Below, one piece after another: positions 12,884-23,174 of a stretch of 64,000 nucleotides of DNA. The notes beneath the pieces are model-generated. The model saw only the letters and a program-made list of their open reading frames with translations. It was not told the DNA's origin and searched no databases. The DNA lies in assembly GCF_947493735.1 (NCBI RefSeq), contig NZ_CANLSL010000010.1, positions 23,372 to 87,371 on the forward strand, written 5' to 3'. The stretch comes from an uncultured Acinetobacter sp. (lineage in GTDB: Bacteria > Pseudomonadota > Gammaproteobacteria > Pseudomonadales > Moraxellaceae). Both the position numbers and the translations under genes were made by a program. Positions within the stretch are counted from its first letter, which is position 1, and each line of letters starts with the position of its first letter.

Positions 12884-13249
12884 ATGAAAAGTAAAACCGA
12901 CTGGATCGCCTTATTATTTACCGTCCTACTCATCGTGATCGCACGTGAAGGTGCGGTTGCTTTGATGACTTTATTTGGACATCCTGAGCTTGGTAATTTA
13001 ATTGGCTTGGCTTTGTTGCTGATCGTACTGGTCATTTGGCGACGCTTTAAGCCGATTCCACACCGAATGATTGATGCCAATGCTTGGATTATGAAAGAAA
13101 GTGCGTTTGCATTTTTACCGATCTCAGCCGGTGCTGTGATCATGCTCGTGGCGATGGGTGCTGAGATTCCTGCATTCTTATTGGTGATGGCGGTCAGTAC
13201 GCTGATACCGCTATGGCTCTATGCCAAAATCTCTAAACGCTGGCTTTAA
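12884..13249 (+). CDS. CidA/LrgA-family holin-like membrane protein
   Basis: The 121-residue protein has four predicted membrane segments and the family stretch KESAFAFLPISAGAVIM. LrgA/CidA proteins are small holin-like proteins associated with murein hydrolase control, overflow metabolite export or programmed lysis in different bacteria. It is followed 74 bp later by its LrgB partner on the same strand, the usual pairing. AGGT lies 6 nt before the ATG. The specific role in this organism is unknown. Confidence 0.85.
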   Translation: MKSKTDWIALLFTVLLIVIAREGAVALMTLFGHPELGNLIGLALLLIVLVIWRRFKPIPHRMIDANAWIMKESAFAFLPISAGAVIMLVAMGAEIPAFLLVMAVSTLIPLWLYAKISKRWL

Positions 13250-13323
13250 TTCAACCCAACTTAAAATCAACCTAGCTAACTCAACTCAGCTTTAACTTAA
13301 TTTAGAATTATTAAGGATCTTCC

Positions 13324-13992
13324 ATGCTCACGGTACTTGCAGGTTTTGTCTTAACTTTGATTGCCTTTATTCTGGGCAAGATTGGGTTTCGTTATATCCC
13401 GCAAATCCCTGTGATCGTAACTGCAATGATTTGGGTGATTATCTTGTTATGGCTAGTGAATTGGCATTACGAAGACTACATGGCGAACGTACAGCCGTAT
13501 TTTGATCACCTGCTCGGATATGTCACGGTTGCACTGGCTATTCCGCTGGCTGCAATGCGTTTTGACGATCTACCACTCAAACCGATGATTGGTATTCTCG
13601 CCTTTGCTAGTATCAGTGCTGTTGCACTACCAATGGGACTTGCTTATTTATTACACCTTGCTGAGCCTACCATTTTGGCATTTGCCACACGTGCCGTAAC
13701 CACACCTGTGGCATTAAATATTGCCACCTTACTTCATGCCCCTCTCGCTATGGTCAGCCTTATTGTGATCTTATCAGGGGTGATCGGCGCAGCGTTTTCA
13801 CCGTGGATTTTACGACATATCAATGATGAGCGATCTTCAGGCTTGGCTTTGGGACTTGCCGCACATGCAATCGGTACGGTGCAAGCATGGCAACGTGGTA
13901 CAGTTGCAGGGCGTTATGCTGCTTTTGGCATGGCAATCAATGCTGTACTTACTTCGATATGGTTACCGATTTTATTTCATACATTGCAATAA
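13324..13992 (+). CDS. LrgB/CidB-family membrane protein
   Basis: The 222-residue, highly hydrophobic protein carries the LrgB-family signatures VALAIPLAAMRFDDL, FATRAVTTPVALNIA and LALGLAAHAIGTVQAW. With the preceding LrgA-like gene it forms a two-component holin/antiholin-like or metabolite-export pair. AAGGA sits 6 nt upstream of the ATG. Length is in the normal range of the family (about 220-235). Confidence 0.88.
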   Translation: MLTVLAGFVLTLIAFILGKIGFRYIPQIPVIVTAMIWVIILLWLVNWHYEDYMANVQPYFDHLLGYVTVALAIPLAAMRFDDLPLKPMIGILAFASISAVALPMGLAYLLHLAEPTILAFATRAVTTPVALNIATLLHAPLAMVSLIVILSGVIGAAFSPWILRHINDERSSGLALGLAAHAIGTVQAWQRGTVAGRYAAFGMAINAVLTSIWLPILFHTLQ

Positions 13993-14320
13993 ATCACAGT
14001 ATCAACAAATAAAAACGGCATAAATCACAGATTTGTATATCTAACATTGACTTCATTACATAAAAATTTAAACATGAAGCAAATATGAACAACTGTGCAT
14101 TTAGAAAATTAGAAATATTACTGACAAAAATACAATTATTTTTTACTTATAATTCAATTAATTAAAATATTCTTCAAAACAAGAAAAGTGCTAAGTGATA
14201 TTTTTTGTCAATTAAAAGTTCTCAAAAGGATAGTTATTAGATATTTTCAGCATATTTACTCACCTATTTTAAAGCGTTAAGATGAGATTATAAGGTTTAC
14301 AACTGTATAGGATTTACCGA
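13993..14320. other. AT-rich intergenic region upstream of the DUF2147 genes
   Basis: About 330 bp, strongly AT-rich, no reading frame of note. It presumably carries the promoter for the following secreted protein. I see no clear palindrome or repeat. Confidence 0.3.
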
Positions 14321-14779
14321 ATGAAAGGCATCAAGCTGTTTTTATTATCTAGCTCATTACTGATGGCATCCGCATCTGTGTTCGCAACAACAGATATCCA
14401 GGGTACTTGGCGTACGATTGATGATAAAACTGGTTTTAGTAAAGGTATTGTTAAAATCACCAAATCTGGTGACGGCACTTACTCAGGTAAAATCGTTGAG
14501 GTCATTCCACGCCCTGGTTATACCCCTAAGGCAACTTGTGAAAAGTGTTCAGGTGCTTTAAAGAATCAACCAATTCTTGGAATGACTGTACTTTCGGGTA
14601 TGAAGCAATCTAGTAAAAATGAACGTGAGTTTACTGGTGGCCGTATCTTAGATCCGCTGACTGGTAAATCTTACAAAACCAAAATGAAGTTAAATAGCAG
14701 TGGTTCTCGCTTAAATATGCGAGGTTATGTAGGTGTTGAAGTCGTTGGTCGTAGCCAAACTTGGATACGTCAGGACTAA
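14321..14779 (+). CDS. DUF2147-family secreted protein, first of a tandem pair
   Basis: The 152-residue product has a Sec signal peptide (about residues 1-22, cleavage after VFA) and a compact DUF2147 domain: GTWRTIDDKTGFSKG, a CxxC pair in ATCEKCSG, ILDPLTGKSYKTKMKL and GYVGVEVVGRSQTW. DUF2147 proteins are periplasmic, lipocalin-like beta barrels of unknown ligand. AGGA lies 8 nt before the ATG. The next gene is a clear paralogue, so this is a tandem duplication. Confidence 0.82.
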   Translation: MKGIKLFLLSSSLLMASASVFATTDIQGTWRTIDDKTGFSKGIVKITKSGDGTYSGKIVEVIPRPGYTPKATCEKCSGALKNQPILGMTVLSGMKQSSKNEREFTGGRILDPLTGKSYKTKMKLNSSGSRLNMRGYVGVEVVGRSQTWIRQD

Positions 14780-14877
14780 ATCAGCAAATATCAGCTTGGT
14801 GATCTTGAGGAATTCAGGAAGTCGTTACAAGGTCACCGCTTGGTAGTGAATATCGTAGTTAAAAAAGGATGTTTATG

Positions 14878-15327
14878 ATGAAAAAAATGAAGCTTGCACT
14901 CCTCACAGGTTTAATGTTGAGCGCATCATCAATCTTTGCCGCAGATGACATCGCAGGCACATGGCGCTCAATTGATGACAAAACAGGCTTTAGTAAAGCC
15001 CTGATTGAAATCAAAAAAGATGGCAAAGGTGTATATACAGGTAAAATTATCAAAATCTTGCCACGTCCAGGCTATACACCGAAGACGCATTGTCAAGACT
15101 GCCCTGCACCTTATAAAAATGCGCCTATTCTTGGCTTAACAGTGCTAGATGGAATGAAGCAAAAGAATGCCACTGAATACGAAGGCGGAACAATTCTCGA
15201 TCCACTTACTGGCAAAGTCTATAAAAGTAAAATCAAAGTCAGTAGCAATGGCAATCGCCTGCGTATGCGTGGCTATGTCGGCGTAGAAGTCTTTGGTCGT
15301 AGCCAAACTTGGATTCGCAATAAATAA
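14878..15327 (+). CDS. DUF2147-family secreted protein, second of a tandem pair
   Basis: Paralogue of the preceding gene, with the same order: signal peptide ending SIFA, GTWRSIDDKTGFSKA, CxxC in THCQDCPA, ILDPLTGKVYKSKIKV and GYVGVEVFGRSQTW. The frame opens at ATG 14869, but AAGGA (14865-14869) overlaps that codon, so 14878 (or 14875), 5-8 nt from the ribosome site, is the realistic start. The conserved CxxC in both copies suggests a shared disulfide or metal site. A terminator follows. Confidence 0.83.
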   Translation: MKKMKLALLTGLMLSASSIFAADDIAGTWRSIDDKTGFSKALIEIKKDGKGVYTGKIIKILPRPGYTPKTHCQDCPAPYKNAPILGLTVLDGMKQKNATEYEGGTILDPLTGKVYKSKIKVSSNGNRLRMRGYVGVEVFGRSQTWIRNK

Positions 15328-15356
15328 CTCACTACCTTTCGCTTTTTAAGCATCGA

Positions 15357-15383
15357 AATCCCAGTTGAATGCTGGGATTTTTT
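15357..15383 (+). terminator. Rho-independent terminator after the DUF2147 pair
   Basis: AATCCCAG at 15357-15364 pairs with CTGGGATT at 15372-15379 around a 7-nt loop and is followed by a run of T. It closes the DUF2147 transcription unit. Confidence 0.85.
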
Positions 15384-15464
15384 GCTTTATTTTCATGTTT
15401 TTCTTGACTTAATATCCTAGTTCAATCCACAATCGAAGCATTGTTAGGGGTCTATACACTTAGA

Positions 15465-16106
15465 ATGAAGTTGCTGATGAATATTCACAAAATACAGCAC
15501 AAAACTTATTTTAAACGCATTTTAGGCATTCTTTTGTCGATGATATTTGCGTTTTCGAGCCATTTTGTCTTTGCCAACAACTCACAGCCAAAAGCTGCCT
15601 ACTATCGATATTATAGCAATGGTGTCGCTACGGTCAGCCGCTCTGTCACGCCAACACATATTCGCCGAGGTTATGAGGTACTTGATCAAAATATGTATTT
15701 GATCAAAAAAGTGCCTGCCTATAATGTTGAAAAAGATTTGCGTGAGGAAAAGCAACGTGCAGTTCAATTTGAACGTCATCGCAAAGATTTACAAATCAAA
15801 CGCTCTTTTCGTGATGTGGAATATGCTACTCGCAAAAAAAATGATGTCATGAAAGTCTTGAATAAACAGTTGCGTCAGCAATATATTCTGATGAAACAAT
15901 TACAGACCGATCGGAGTAAATATTTAACCGTCAAGGCTGAACATATTCTTAAAAAGAAAGACATTCCCACAAGTCTAGAAACCAATATTCGCAATAACCT
16001 AATTCATATCCAAAACACCCGAGATTCAATTGAAAATCTTAAAAAAACCATCTCAGATCAACAAGAGTATTACGATTACGTTATTTATCGTTTACAAGTG
16101 ATGTAA
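15465..16106 (+). CDS. Exported coiled-coil protein of unknown function
   Basis: I do not recognise this gene with certainty. The product (about 213 residues from ATG 15465, or from 15477) has a signal peptide-like segment (RILGILLSMIFAFSSHFVFA), then YYRYYSNGVATVSRSVTPTHIRRGYEVLDQ. That stretch resembles the DUF4124-type pattern of a YRY segment followed by GYEVLD, found in exported proteobacterial proteins. The remainder (about residues 80-210) is Lys/Arg/Gln-rich and helical, likely a coiled coil. The frame can be extended to TTG 15441. It lies 45 bp ahead of the RND adaptor gene and could be cotranscribed with it. Confidence 0.65.
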   Translation: MKLLMNIHKIQHKTYFKRILGILLSMIFAFSSHFVFANNSQPKAAYYRYYSNGVATVSRSVTPTHIRRGYEVLDQNMYLIKKVPAYNVEKDLREEKQRAVQFERHRKDLQIKRSFRDVEYATRKKNDVMKVLNKQLRQQYILMKQLQTDRSKYLTVKAEHILKKKDIPTSLETNIRNNLIHIQNTRDSIENLKKTISDQQEYYDYVIYRLQVM

Positions 16107-16151
16107 TCCTTTTTATATTGGCAAGCACTACACAGCTTGCCTCATGTAAAT

Positions 16152-17297
16152 ATGGACATTCAAAAACAAAAACATCTTCCCTTTTCCCTCATTCTTTGCA
16201 CGGTGCTCGGTTTAACAGCTTGCCAAAAAGAAGCAATCGAAACTGCAAATCAGAACACCAATCAAAAAAATGGTCAGCAAGCAATTGAGTTGATTGCTGA
16301 AGACATTGTACAGATAAAAACTGGATCACTTGCGGACAAATCACCATTTACAGGGACGATTCAAGCCGTTTCACAAACCAGTGTGCAATCTCAAGTCAGT
16401 GCGACTGCAATGCAGGTTACCGCAGAAATTGGACAATCCATATCCAAAGGACAGGTTCTAGTTCGGCTAAATAATCAAGACAATAACGCTCGCTTGGCAC
16501 AAGCAAATGCCAATCTCGCAGCGACCCAAGCCCAAGCTGAGCTCAATAGATCATTGGTAGAGCGCAAACGCAGACTGTGGCAACAAGGTTTTATTTCCAA
16601 GTTGGAATATGAGCAAAGCCAAGTCGAATATCGTGCGCAAGCTGAACAAATCAAGGCAGAACAAGCCAATGTCAATATTGCAGAAAAAGCAGCGCAAGAT
16701 ACGGTGATTCGTAGCCCAATCAATGGTGTAATTACCAATCGTCAAGTGGAACAAGGACAAACCATTTCAGTCGGACAAACCCTATTTGAAATCGTTGATC
16801 CATCAAACTTAGAACTCAAAGCCAGTCTAGCTGTGTCTGAAGCCTATAAACTCTTTGTCGGGCAAAATATCGAATTTCGCTTACAAGGAGATACCACACT
16901 CTACCCTGCGAAGGTAACACGTGTGTCGCCAGTCGCCGATCAAGCGAGTCGTAACATCACATTCTTTGCACGCCCAACGGCGCAAGCACCATTACACATT
17001 GGCACCTTTGTTGAAGGTTCGATTATTCGTAACAACAATCAACAAGCTTCTGGTCAAATCATTCCTCTAAATGCGATTCGACATATCGACACCGCACCTT
17101 TTGTTTGGGTAATTCGTGATAATAAACTACTCAAAGTTAAAGTCGATGTCATGCAAAAGCAAAGTGCTGATCAACTCGCTATCGTCAGGGGTCTGCAAAA
17201 TAATGACTTAGTGAGTTTGATTGACTTTAAACATGATGATATTAATCAGACGGTAAGTATCAAGTCACAAACAGCGCAAACGACTGCGAATAAATAA
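16152..17297 (+). CDS. RND efflux periplasmic adaptor (membrane fusion protein), lipoprotein
   Basis: A membrane fusion protein linking an inner-membrane RND pump to an outer-membrane channel. The signal ends in a lipobox (GLTAC, Cys24), so it is probably anchored in the inner membrane. The barrel-sandwich halves flank a helical hairpin (about residues 95-165, rich in Ala/Gln/Glu), then a beta barrel and membrane-proximal domain. The start at ATG 16152 is chosen over TTG 16137, which only adds residues before a normal signal peptide. It precedes the permease gene by 35 bp, a typical two-gene operon. Confidence 0.9.
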   Translation: MDIQKQKHLPFSLILCTVLGLTACQKEAIETANQNTNQKNGQQAIELIAEDIVQIKTGSLADKSPFTGTIQAVSQTSVQSQVSATAMQVTAEIGQSISKGQVLVRLNNQDNNARLAQANANLAATQAQAELNRSLVERKRRLWQQGFISKLEYEQSQVEYRAQAEQIKAEQANVNIAEKAAQDTVIRSPINGVITNRQVEQGQTISVGQTLFEIVDPSNLELKASLAVSEAYKLFVGQNIEFRLQGDTTLYPAKVTRVSPVADQASRNITFFARPTAQAPLHIGTFVEGSIIRNNNQQASGQIIPLNAIRHIDTAPFVWVIRDNKLLKVKVDVMQKQSADQLAIVRGLQNNDLVSLIDFKHDDINQTVSIKSQTAQTTANK

Positions 17298-17332
17298 GCT
17301 AAAAAAATAATTCAAGAAAGGAATCTCACAGC

Positions 17333-20300
17333 ATGTGGTTTACTCGAATCAGTATCAAATATCCTGTTTTCACCATCATGATGATGTTGTGCTTTTTGGT
17401 ACTCGGTCTTGCCTCTTGGCAGCGTATGCACGTCGAAGAATTCCCCGATGTGGACTTTCCTTTTGTGGTTGTGCACACCACGTATGTAGGTGCATCGCCT
17501 GAGATTGTCGAAAGCGAAATTACCGAAAAACTTGAAGATCAGATCAATACCATTTCGGGTTTAAAAAGCGTTATTTCCATCTCCAATGAAGGGCTTTCTA
17601 CAGTCGTCGCCGAGTTTAATCTCGATGTTGATTCTTCTGTGGCAGCGCAAGAAGTTCGTGACAAGATTGCACCTGTATCAAGTCAGTTCCGTGATGAGAT
17701 CGACGATCCGATTATCAATCGCTACGACCCATCAGCAGGTGCGGTGATGTCGGTGGTGTTTGAATCCAAACAAATGAATATGCGTGAACTGAGTAGTTAC
17801 GTCGATCAACAACTTATTCCGCAACTGCGCACGGTATCAGGTGTCGGTCGTGTCAATCTACAAGGTGAAACTGAACGTCAAATCCGCATCGAAGTCGATC
17901 CACTGCGTTTGCAAAGCTATGGCATTGGCATCAATCAAGTCATGCAAACTCTGCAAAGTGAAAATGTGCAAATTCCTGCGGGCACATTGAAACAAGGCAA
18001 TAAAGAATTAGTCGTCGAAATCCAAGCCAAAGTTCGTCAGCCTGCGGATTTCAACAATCTCATCGTCAGTAATTTGAATGGTGTGCCGATCCGTTTGGGA
18101 CAAGTTGCAGAAGTGGCTGATCGCACCGCAGAGCAAGAAAGTAGCGCCTATCTGAATGGTGAAACTGCGCTATCGGTCGATATTCTACGCAACTCCGATG
18201 CCAATGTGATCTCGACTATTGACAACCTGTATAAACGTCTTGATGAGATCAAAACTCAACTGCCAAGTGGTATGAGTCTGACCGTCGTCACCGATACATC
18301 AAAAGGTATTCGTAACTCGATCAAAGATGTGGCAAGAACGATCGTCGAAGGTGCTGTCCTTGCTGTATTGATCGTCCTACTTTTTCTCGGCTCATTTCGC
18401 TCGACCATTATTACAGGCTTAACTTTACCGATTGCGCTATTTGGTACCTTGACCGTGGTTTGGGCGATGGGCTTTAGTATCAATATGATGACCCTACTCG
18501 CCCTCTCGCTGAGTATTGGTCTATTGATTGATGATGCGATCGTGGTGCGAGAAAATATCGTCCGCCATGCCGATATGGGTAAAGATCATATCACTGCGGC
18601 GATTGAAGGTACGCAAGAGATTGGACTTGCCGTACTTGCTACAACTCTGACGATTGTAGCGGTATTTTTACCTGTGGCGTTTATGGGTGGCATTATCGGA
18701 CGTTTCTTCTATCAGTTTGGCGTGACCGTCAGTGCTGCTGTACTCATCTCGATGTTTGTCAGCTTTACCCTTGATCCAATGCTTTCAGCACATTGGGCGG
18801 AAAAGAAAGACAAACACGCAAATAAAAAACCAAGTGTTATTACTCGTTTTTTCCAATGGACATCGAATCAGCTTGACCGTTTAAATGCGGTTTATGCCAA
18901 AGTGTTGAAATGGGCATTACGTTTCCGTTTTGTCACCATGATGATCGCTGTCGGTTCTTTAATTGGTGCATTTGCTTTAGCAGGATTAATCGGTACGGAA
19001 TTTGTGCCGATTCCAGACAAAGGCGAAGCGGTGGTCAAATTTGAAACCCCTGTCGATTCTTCACTGCAATATACCAATGCCAAGCTCTTACAGGTGGAAA
19101 AAATTCTACGAGAATTTCCCGAAGTGAGAAATACCTATGGCGTAGTGAATGCGATCAATGATCAAGGGAAAAATCATGCCAGTATCAAAGTCAGCCTCAC
19201 GCCACGCCAAGAACGTGATAAATCCCTGATCGAACTGACCAATGATTTTCGTGATCGTATCAGCCATGTTGCAGGGATCAAAATCACCTCTGTGGCTTCA
19301 GCCGATGAAAGCGTATCAGGTGGTCAAAAGCCGATTCTGATTTCCATCAAAGGACCTGATCTCAAAGAACTCCAAAAAATCTCCGATCGTTTTATGACGG
19401 AAATTTCAAAAATTGAAGGCTTGGTAGATTTAGAAAGTTCACTTGGTGAACCAAAGCCCACGCTTTCCATTGAAATTAATCGTCAGATCGCCAGTGATTT
19501 GGGTTTATCAGTCAATCAAATTGCGACGGCACTTCGTCCACTCATCGCAGGTGATAATGTCACCACTTGGGAGGATGAAGATGGTGAAAACTATGATGTG
19601 AATATTCGCCTATCTGAACAAGATCGCTCACGTCCAAGTGACTTACAACAGCTTTATTTTAGTGGTAATTCGAGTGCTTCACAAAATGGCGCAAATCAAA
19701 CTTCAACACTATCAAATAATAGCGCAAGCTCATTGATTCCATTTTCAGCGGTCGCCACGATGGAAGAAACTTTAGGAGCTTCGCAGATTAACCGTCGTGA
19801 TCTAACCCGTGAAATCTTGGTTGAAGCGAATACCTCAGGTCGTCCTGCGGGGGATATTGGTCGAGATATTGAGAATTTACAGCAAAACTTTGATCTTCCT
19901 GCGGGTTATAGTTTTTCTACTCAAGGGGCGAATGCGGATATGGCGGAGTCGGCAGGCTATGCGATGACTGCAATTACATTGTCCATTGTGTTTATTTATA
20001 TCGTACTTGGTTCGCAGTTTAATAGCTTCATCCACCCTGCTGCGATCATGATGGCATTGCCATTGTCCTTGATTGGCGTGTTCTTGGCATTGTTCTTATT
20101 TAATAGCACCTTAAATATTTTCTCGATCATCGGCATTATCATGTTGATGGGCTTGGTCACGAAGAACGCCATTTTGCTGATCGACTTTATCAAAAAAGCC
20201 ATGGATCACGGCATGTCACGCCATGAGGCAATTTTAGAAGCAGGTCAGACTCGCCTACGCCCTATTCTAATGACCACCTGTGCGATGGTGATGGGTATGG

Positions 20301-20479
20301 TGCCTTTGGCACTTGGACTTGGTGAAGGTGGCGAACAAAGTGCGCCGATGGCACATGCTGTGATTGGCGGTTTAATTACTTCTGCATTGTTGACCTTGAT
20401 TGTAGTGCCAGTATTTTTCACTTATTTGGAAGATTTGAAAAATTTTAGTTCCCGAGTGTTTAGAAAAATCATATCATAG
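17333..20479 (+). CDS. RND multidrug efflux permease, HAE-1 type
   Basis: The 1048-residue protein is a proton-driven AcrB-type pump: an N-terminal membrane helix, a periplasmic porter domain, and two blocks of membrane helices (about residues 335-480 and 860-1035). The proton-relay acidic pair appears as [13 protein letters not shown] and the Lys partner as [13 protein letters not shown]. The porter segment has a Ser/Asn-rich insertion (around residues 775-805) that may be a flexible loop. No outer-membrane factor gene follows, so it must borrow one encoded elsewhere. Substrates cannot be inferred; it does not look like a copy of AdeB. Confidence 0.92.
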   Translation: MWFTRISIKYPVFTIMMMLCFLVLGLASWQRMHVEEFPDVDFPFVVVHTTYVGASPEIVESEITEKLEDQINTISGLKSVISISNEGLSTVVAEFNLDVDSSVAAQEVRDKIAPVSSQFRDEIDDPIINRYDPSAGAVMSVVFESKQMNMRELSSYVDQQLIPQLRTVSGVGRVNLQGETERQIRIEVDPLRLQSYGIGINQVMQTLQSENVQIPAGTLKQGNKELVVEIQAKVRQPADFNNLIVSNLNGVPIRLGQVAEVADRTAEQESSAYLNGETALSVDILRNSDANVISTIDNLYKRLDEIKTQLPSGMSLTVVTDTSKGIRNSIKDVARTIVEGAVLAVLIVLLFLGSFRSTIITGLTLPIALFGTLTVVWAMGFSINMMTLLALSLSIGLLIDDAIVVRENIVRHADMGKDHITAAIEGTQEIGLAVLATTLTIVAVFLPVAFMGGIIGRFFYQFGVTVSAAVLISMFVSFTLDPMLSAHWAEKKDKHANKKPSVITRFFQWTSNQLDRLNAVYAKVLKWALRFRFVTMMIAVGSLIGAFALAGLIGTEFVPIPDKGEAVVKFETPVDSSLQYTNAKLLQVEKILREFPEVRNTYGVVNAINDQGKNHASIKVSLTPRQERDKSLIELTNDFRDRISHVAGIKITSVASADESVSGGQKPILISIKGPDLKELQKISDRFMTEISKIEGLVDLESSLGEPKPTLSIEINRQIASDLGLSVNQIATALRPLIAGDNVTTWEDEDGENYDVNIRLSEQDRSRPSDLQQLYFSGNSSASQNGANQTSTLSNNSASSLIPFSAVATMEETLGASQINRRDLTREILVEANTSGRPAGDIGRDIENLQQNFDLPAGYSFSTQGANADMAESAGYAMTAITLSIVFIYIVLGSQFNSFIHPAAIMMALPLSLIGVFLALFLFNSTLNIFSIIGIIMLMGLVTKNAILLIDFIKKAMDHGMSRHEAILEAGQTRLRPILMTTCAMVMGMVPLALGLGEGGEQSAPMAHAVIGGLITSALLTLIVVPVFFTYLEDLKNFSSRVFRKIIS

Positions 20480-20524
20480 CGAGCTTTTCAACACATATGA
20501 AATCAGTGCTCACCACCCTGCTTG

Positions 20525-20629
20525 TATAGATAAAAAAGTTTTACGTAGTACAAGGCAATCGAGTGAAGGTGTACAAATCGTACAGCGAACGAGATTAACG
20601 CAGTAATACTTAAAACTGTGATGGCTATA
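20525..20629 (+). repeat. MITE-like dispersed repeat, copy 1
   Basis: A stretch of about 105 bp between the RND permease and proS that matches, in inverted orientation, the element at 24813-24918. Shared blocks include AGGCAATCGAGTGAAGGTGT (AGGCAAGCGAGCGAAGGTGT in the other copy) and GCGAACGAGATTAACGC (GCGAGCGAGCTTAACGC). The ends are imperfect terminal inverted repeats beginning TATAG and including AGTTTTA. This is a short non-coding repeat or MITE-like element, possibly acting in mRNA termination or stability. Confidence 0.7.
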
Positions 20630-20780
20630 ATGTCTTGAATCCGACAATTTGGTTGTAATACACTGTGTGATTGCGCTGTGGAAAATGTTGATTTTTAATC
20701 AATAGTAATCACATTGATGTGGTGTAATACTTTTTAAATGAAGACGTTTTGAATTAGTAGATTTTTAATTAGGACATTGT

Positions 20781-22496
20781 ATGCGAGCGAGTCGCTTTTT
20801 ATTTGCCACACTCAGAGAAACGCCAAACGATGCGGAAGTGATTTCACATCAGCTCATGTTGCGTGCAGGAATGATTCGTAAATTGGCGTCAGGGCTATAT
20901 ACGTGGTTGCCAATGGGTGTACGTGTGCTGAACAAGGTTGAGGCGATCATTCGTGAAGAAATGAATGCTTCGGGTGCGCTCGAAGTCTTTATGCCAGTGA
21001 CACAGCCTGCAAGTCTATGGCAAGAGTCAGGTCGCTATGTGCAATATGGTCCTGAATTACTACGTATCCAAGATCGTCATAAAAATCCATTCGTGCTTGG
21101 TCCTACACACGAAGAAGTGATCACTGATCTTGCTCGTAATGAGCTAAAAAGCTATAAACAATTACCACTGAATTTTTATCAGATTCAAACCAAATTCCGT
21201 GATGAAATTCGCCCACGTTTTGGCGTGATGCGCTCTCGTGAATTCGTCATGAAAGATGCGTATTCTTTCCATAATGATCAAGCGTCATTACAAGTGACTT
21301 ACGACTTGATGTATCAAACCTACAGCAATATTTTCACTCGCTTAGGTTTAGACTTCCGCCCTGTGCAAGCAGATACAGGTTCAATCGGTGGTTCAGGTTC
21401 GCACGAGTTTCATGTCTTGGCGAACAGTGGTGAAGATGATGTGGTGTTTTCGACTGAATCAGACTTTGCTGCCAATGTGGAAAAAGCTGAAGCGATCTTG
21501 GTCGGTGAACGTGCCGAGCCAACTCAAGTTTTACAAGTCATTGATACACCGAATACCAAAACCATTGAAGCACTCTGTGAACTGCTCAATATTGATGTAA
21601 AGCAGACCTTAAAAGCTGTTTTAGTACAAGGTGTTGCCGATGAGCATGGTAATTCACCGCTCGTTGCTGTATTCCTACGTGGTGATCATGAGATCAATGA
21701 AATCAAAGCTGAAAATCATCCATTGATTGCTAGCCCGCTGACTTTCGCCACTGAAGAACAATTAAAGTCTGCAGGCTTACCTGCGGGCTCAGTTGGTCCA
21801 CAAGGTTTGGTCGAAAAAGGCATTACGGTATTGGTCGACCGTGCAGCATCGGTTTTATCTGATTTTGTCACAGGTGCAAACATTGCTGATCAACACGTAC
21901 AAGGTGCAAACTGGGAACGTGATGCGACCTATAGTGAAGTTGCCGATTTGCGTAATGTGGTCGATGGCGACCCTTCTCCAGATGGTAAGGGCGTGCTACA
22001 AATCCGTCGTGGTATCGAAGTTGGGCACATCTTCCAACTTGGTCAAAAATATTCCGAAGCACTCGGTTGTAAAGTGCTTGGTGAAGATGGTAAACCGCAA
22101 ACAGTCACAATGGGTTGTTATGGTATCGGTGTGACTCGTGTGGTCGCAGCGGCGATTGAACAAAACCATGATGAAAAAGGGATTATTTGGCCAAAAGCAC
22201 TTGCGCCGTTTGATATTGCCATTGTCCCAATGAATGCGCACAAATCTCCTCGCACTGTGGAAGCTGCTGAATCACTCTATCAAGAGCTTCAAGCTTTGGG
22301 TTTTGATGTATTACTTGATGACCGTAATGAGCGTCCAGGTGTTAAATTCTCTGATCTTGAATTGACTGGTATTCCGCATCGTATCGTCATCGGTGAAAAA
22401 GGCTTAGATGCGGGCACTTTTGAATATAAAGGTCGTCGTGATAGTGAGTCGCAAGATTTAAGCAAAGAGGCGTTGCTTGCATTGCTTAAAGGCTAA
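20781..22496 (+). CDS. proS: Prolyl-tRNA synthetase
   Basis: Class II synthetase charging tRNA-Pro. The 571-residue protein has motif 1 in the N-terminal catalytic part (LKRNPN-type region replaced by the family stretch [13 protein letters not shown]), motif 2 ([25 protein letters not shown]), the INS editing domain (about residues 225-390) typical of the bacterial long form, and motif 3 ([13 protein letters not shown]), then the anticodon-binding domain. AGGA is 6 nt from the ATG. Length and domains are normal. Confidence 0.97.
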   Translation: MRASRFLFATLRETPNDAEVISHQLMLRAGMIRKLASGLYTWLPMGVRVLNKVEAIIREEMNASGALEVFMPVTQPASLWQESGRYVQYGPELLRIQDRHKNPFVLGPTHEEVITDLARNELKSYKQLPLNFYQIQTKFRDEIRPRFGVMRSREFVMKDAYSFHNDQASLQVTYDLMYQTYSNIFTRLGLDFRPVQADTGSIGGSGSHEFHVLANSGEDDVVFSTESDFAANVEKAEAILVGERAEPTQVLQVIDTPNTKTIEALCELLNIDVKQTLKAVLVQGVADEHGNSPLVAVFLRGDHEINEIKAENHPLIASPLTFATEEQLKSAGLPAGSVGPQGLVEKGITVLVDRAASVLSDFVTGANIADQHVQGANWERDATYSEVADLRNVVDGDPSPDGKGVLQIRRGIEVGHIFQLGQKYSEALGCKVLGEDGKPQTVTMGCYGIGVTRVVAAAIEQNHDEKGIIWPKALAPFDIAIVPMNAHKSPRTVEAAESLYQELQALGFDVLLDDRNERPGVKFSDLELTGIPHRIVIGEKGLDAGTFEYKGRRDSESQDLSKEALLALLKG

Positions 22497-22524
22497 TAAC
22501 AATTATTTGAAAATTTTAAATAAG

Positions 22525-22549
22525 CCGATCATCATTGATCGGTTTTTTT
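22525..22549 (+). terminator. Rho-independent terminator after proS
   Basis: CCGATCA at 22525-22531 pairs with TGATCGG at 22536-22542 around a TCAT loop and is followed by seven T. Confidence 0.9.
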
Positions 22550-22645
22550 ATGTCTAACTAAAAGAAGAAAAAATAAAAGTGCTTTTAAAAGTGCTTTAAA
22601 AGACATTACTAAAGTGATAAAATTACCTAAATTAGGAGAAAAATT

Positions 22646-22879
22646 ATGATGATTTCCTCAGGCCAGTTTAAAAACATAATAAACATATCATTTAACACTC
22701 TAGTTTCTTTACTTGAATCTTTATCAACTCCTATTATTTTTATAAATTTCTTATGTCTTTTTAAGAATTTAATTCAATATTTTAAATTAACACAACTTAC
22801 TTTCTTTAAGCTTTTGACAGTTTATTTAAAATTGAAACCTTTATTTTTCAAAAAATTAGACCGTCAATACACTCTGTAA
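22646..22879 (+). CDS. Possible small AT-rich reading frame, unknown
   Basis: A 77-residue frame beginning with tandem ATG codons 7 nt after a good AGGAG at 22634-22638. The translation is dominated by Phe, Leu, Ile, Lys and Asn, with hydrophobic stretches (around residues 25-45 and 55-70); I do not recognise it. It could be a small membrane protein, a decayed gene, or chance in AT-rich DNA. It lies 46 bp before the toxin-antitoxin pair. Only the ribosome site argues for translation. Confidence 0.25.
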   Translation: MMISSGQFKNIINISFNTLVSLLESLSTPIIFINFLCLFKNLIQYFKLTQLTFFKLLTVYLKLKPLFFKKLDRQYTL

Positions 22880-22925
22880 CCATTGCGCCAATTTTATTTT
22901 CTATCAATTATTCAGAGGCTTAATT

Positions 22926-23174
22926 ATGACTCAATTAATTCATGCAAGAATGACTGCAAGTATTACCGAACTCAAGAAAAGTCCGATGGATACCGTTTTG
23001 GCAGGCAATGGCGAGGCTGTTGCAATTCTCAACCGTAATACACCCGCTTTTTATTGTATTCCTGCTGACCTTTATGAAGCCATGTTGGAACAACTTGAAG
23101 ATTTGGAGCTTAATCAAATTGCAGACGCTCGTGCGAAACAAAAGCGCATTCGAGTAAATATTGATGAATTATAA
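22926..23174 (+). CDS. Phd/YefM-family antitoxin
   Basis: The 82-residue protein has the N-terminal Phd/YefM DNA-binding fold (TASITELKKSPMDTVLAGNGEA followed by AILNRNTPAFYCIPA) and an acidic C-terminal tail that would wrap the toxin. It is followed by a RelE/ParE-like toxin gene with an 11-bp overlap, the standard antitoxin-first order. AGAGG lies 8 nt before the ATG. By family, the pair represses its own promoter. Resembles the StbD side of StbDE modules. Confidence 0.88.
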   Translation: MTQLIHARMTASITELKKSPMDTVLAGNGEAVAILNRNTPAFYCIPADLYEAMLEQLEDLELNQIADARAKQKRIRVNIDEL

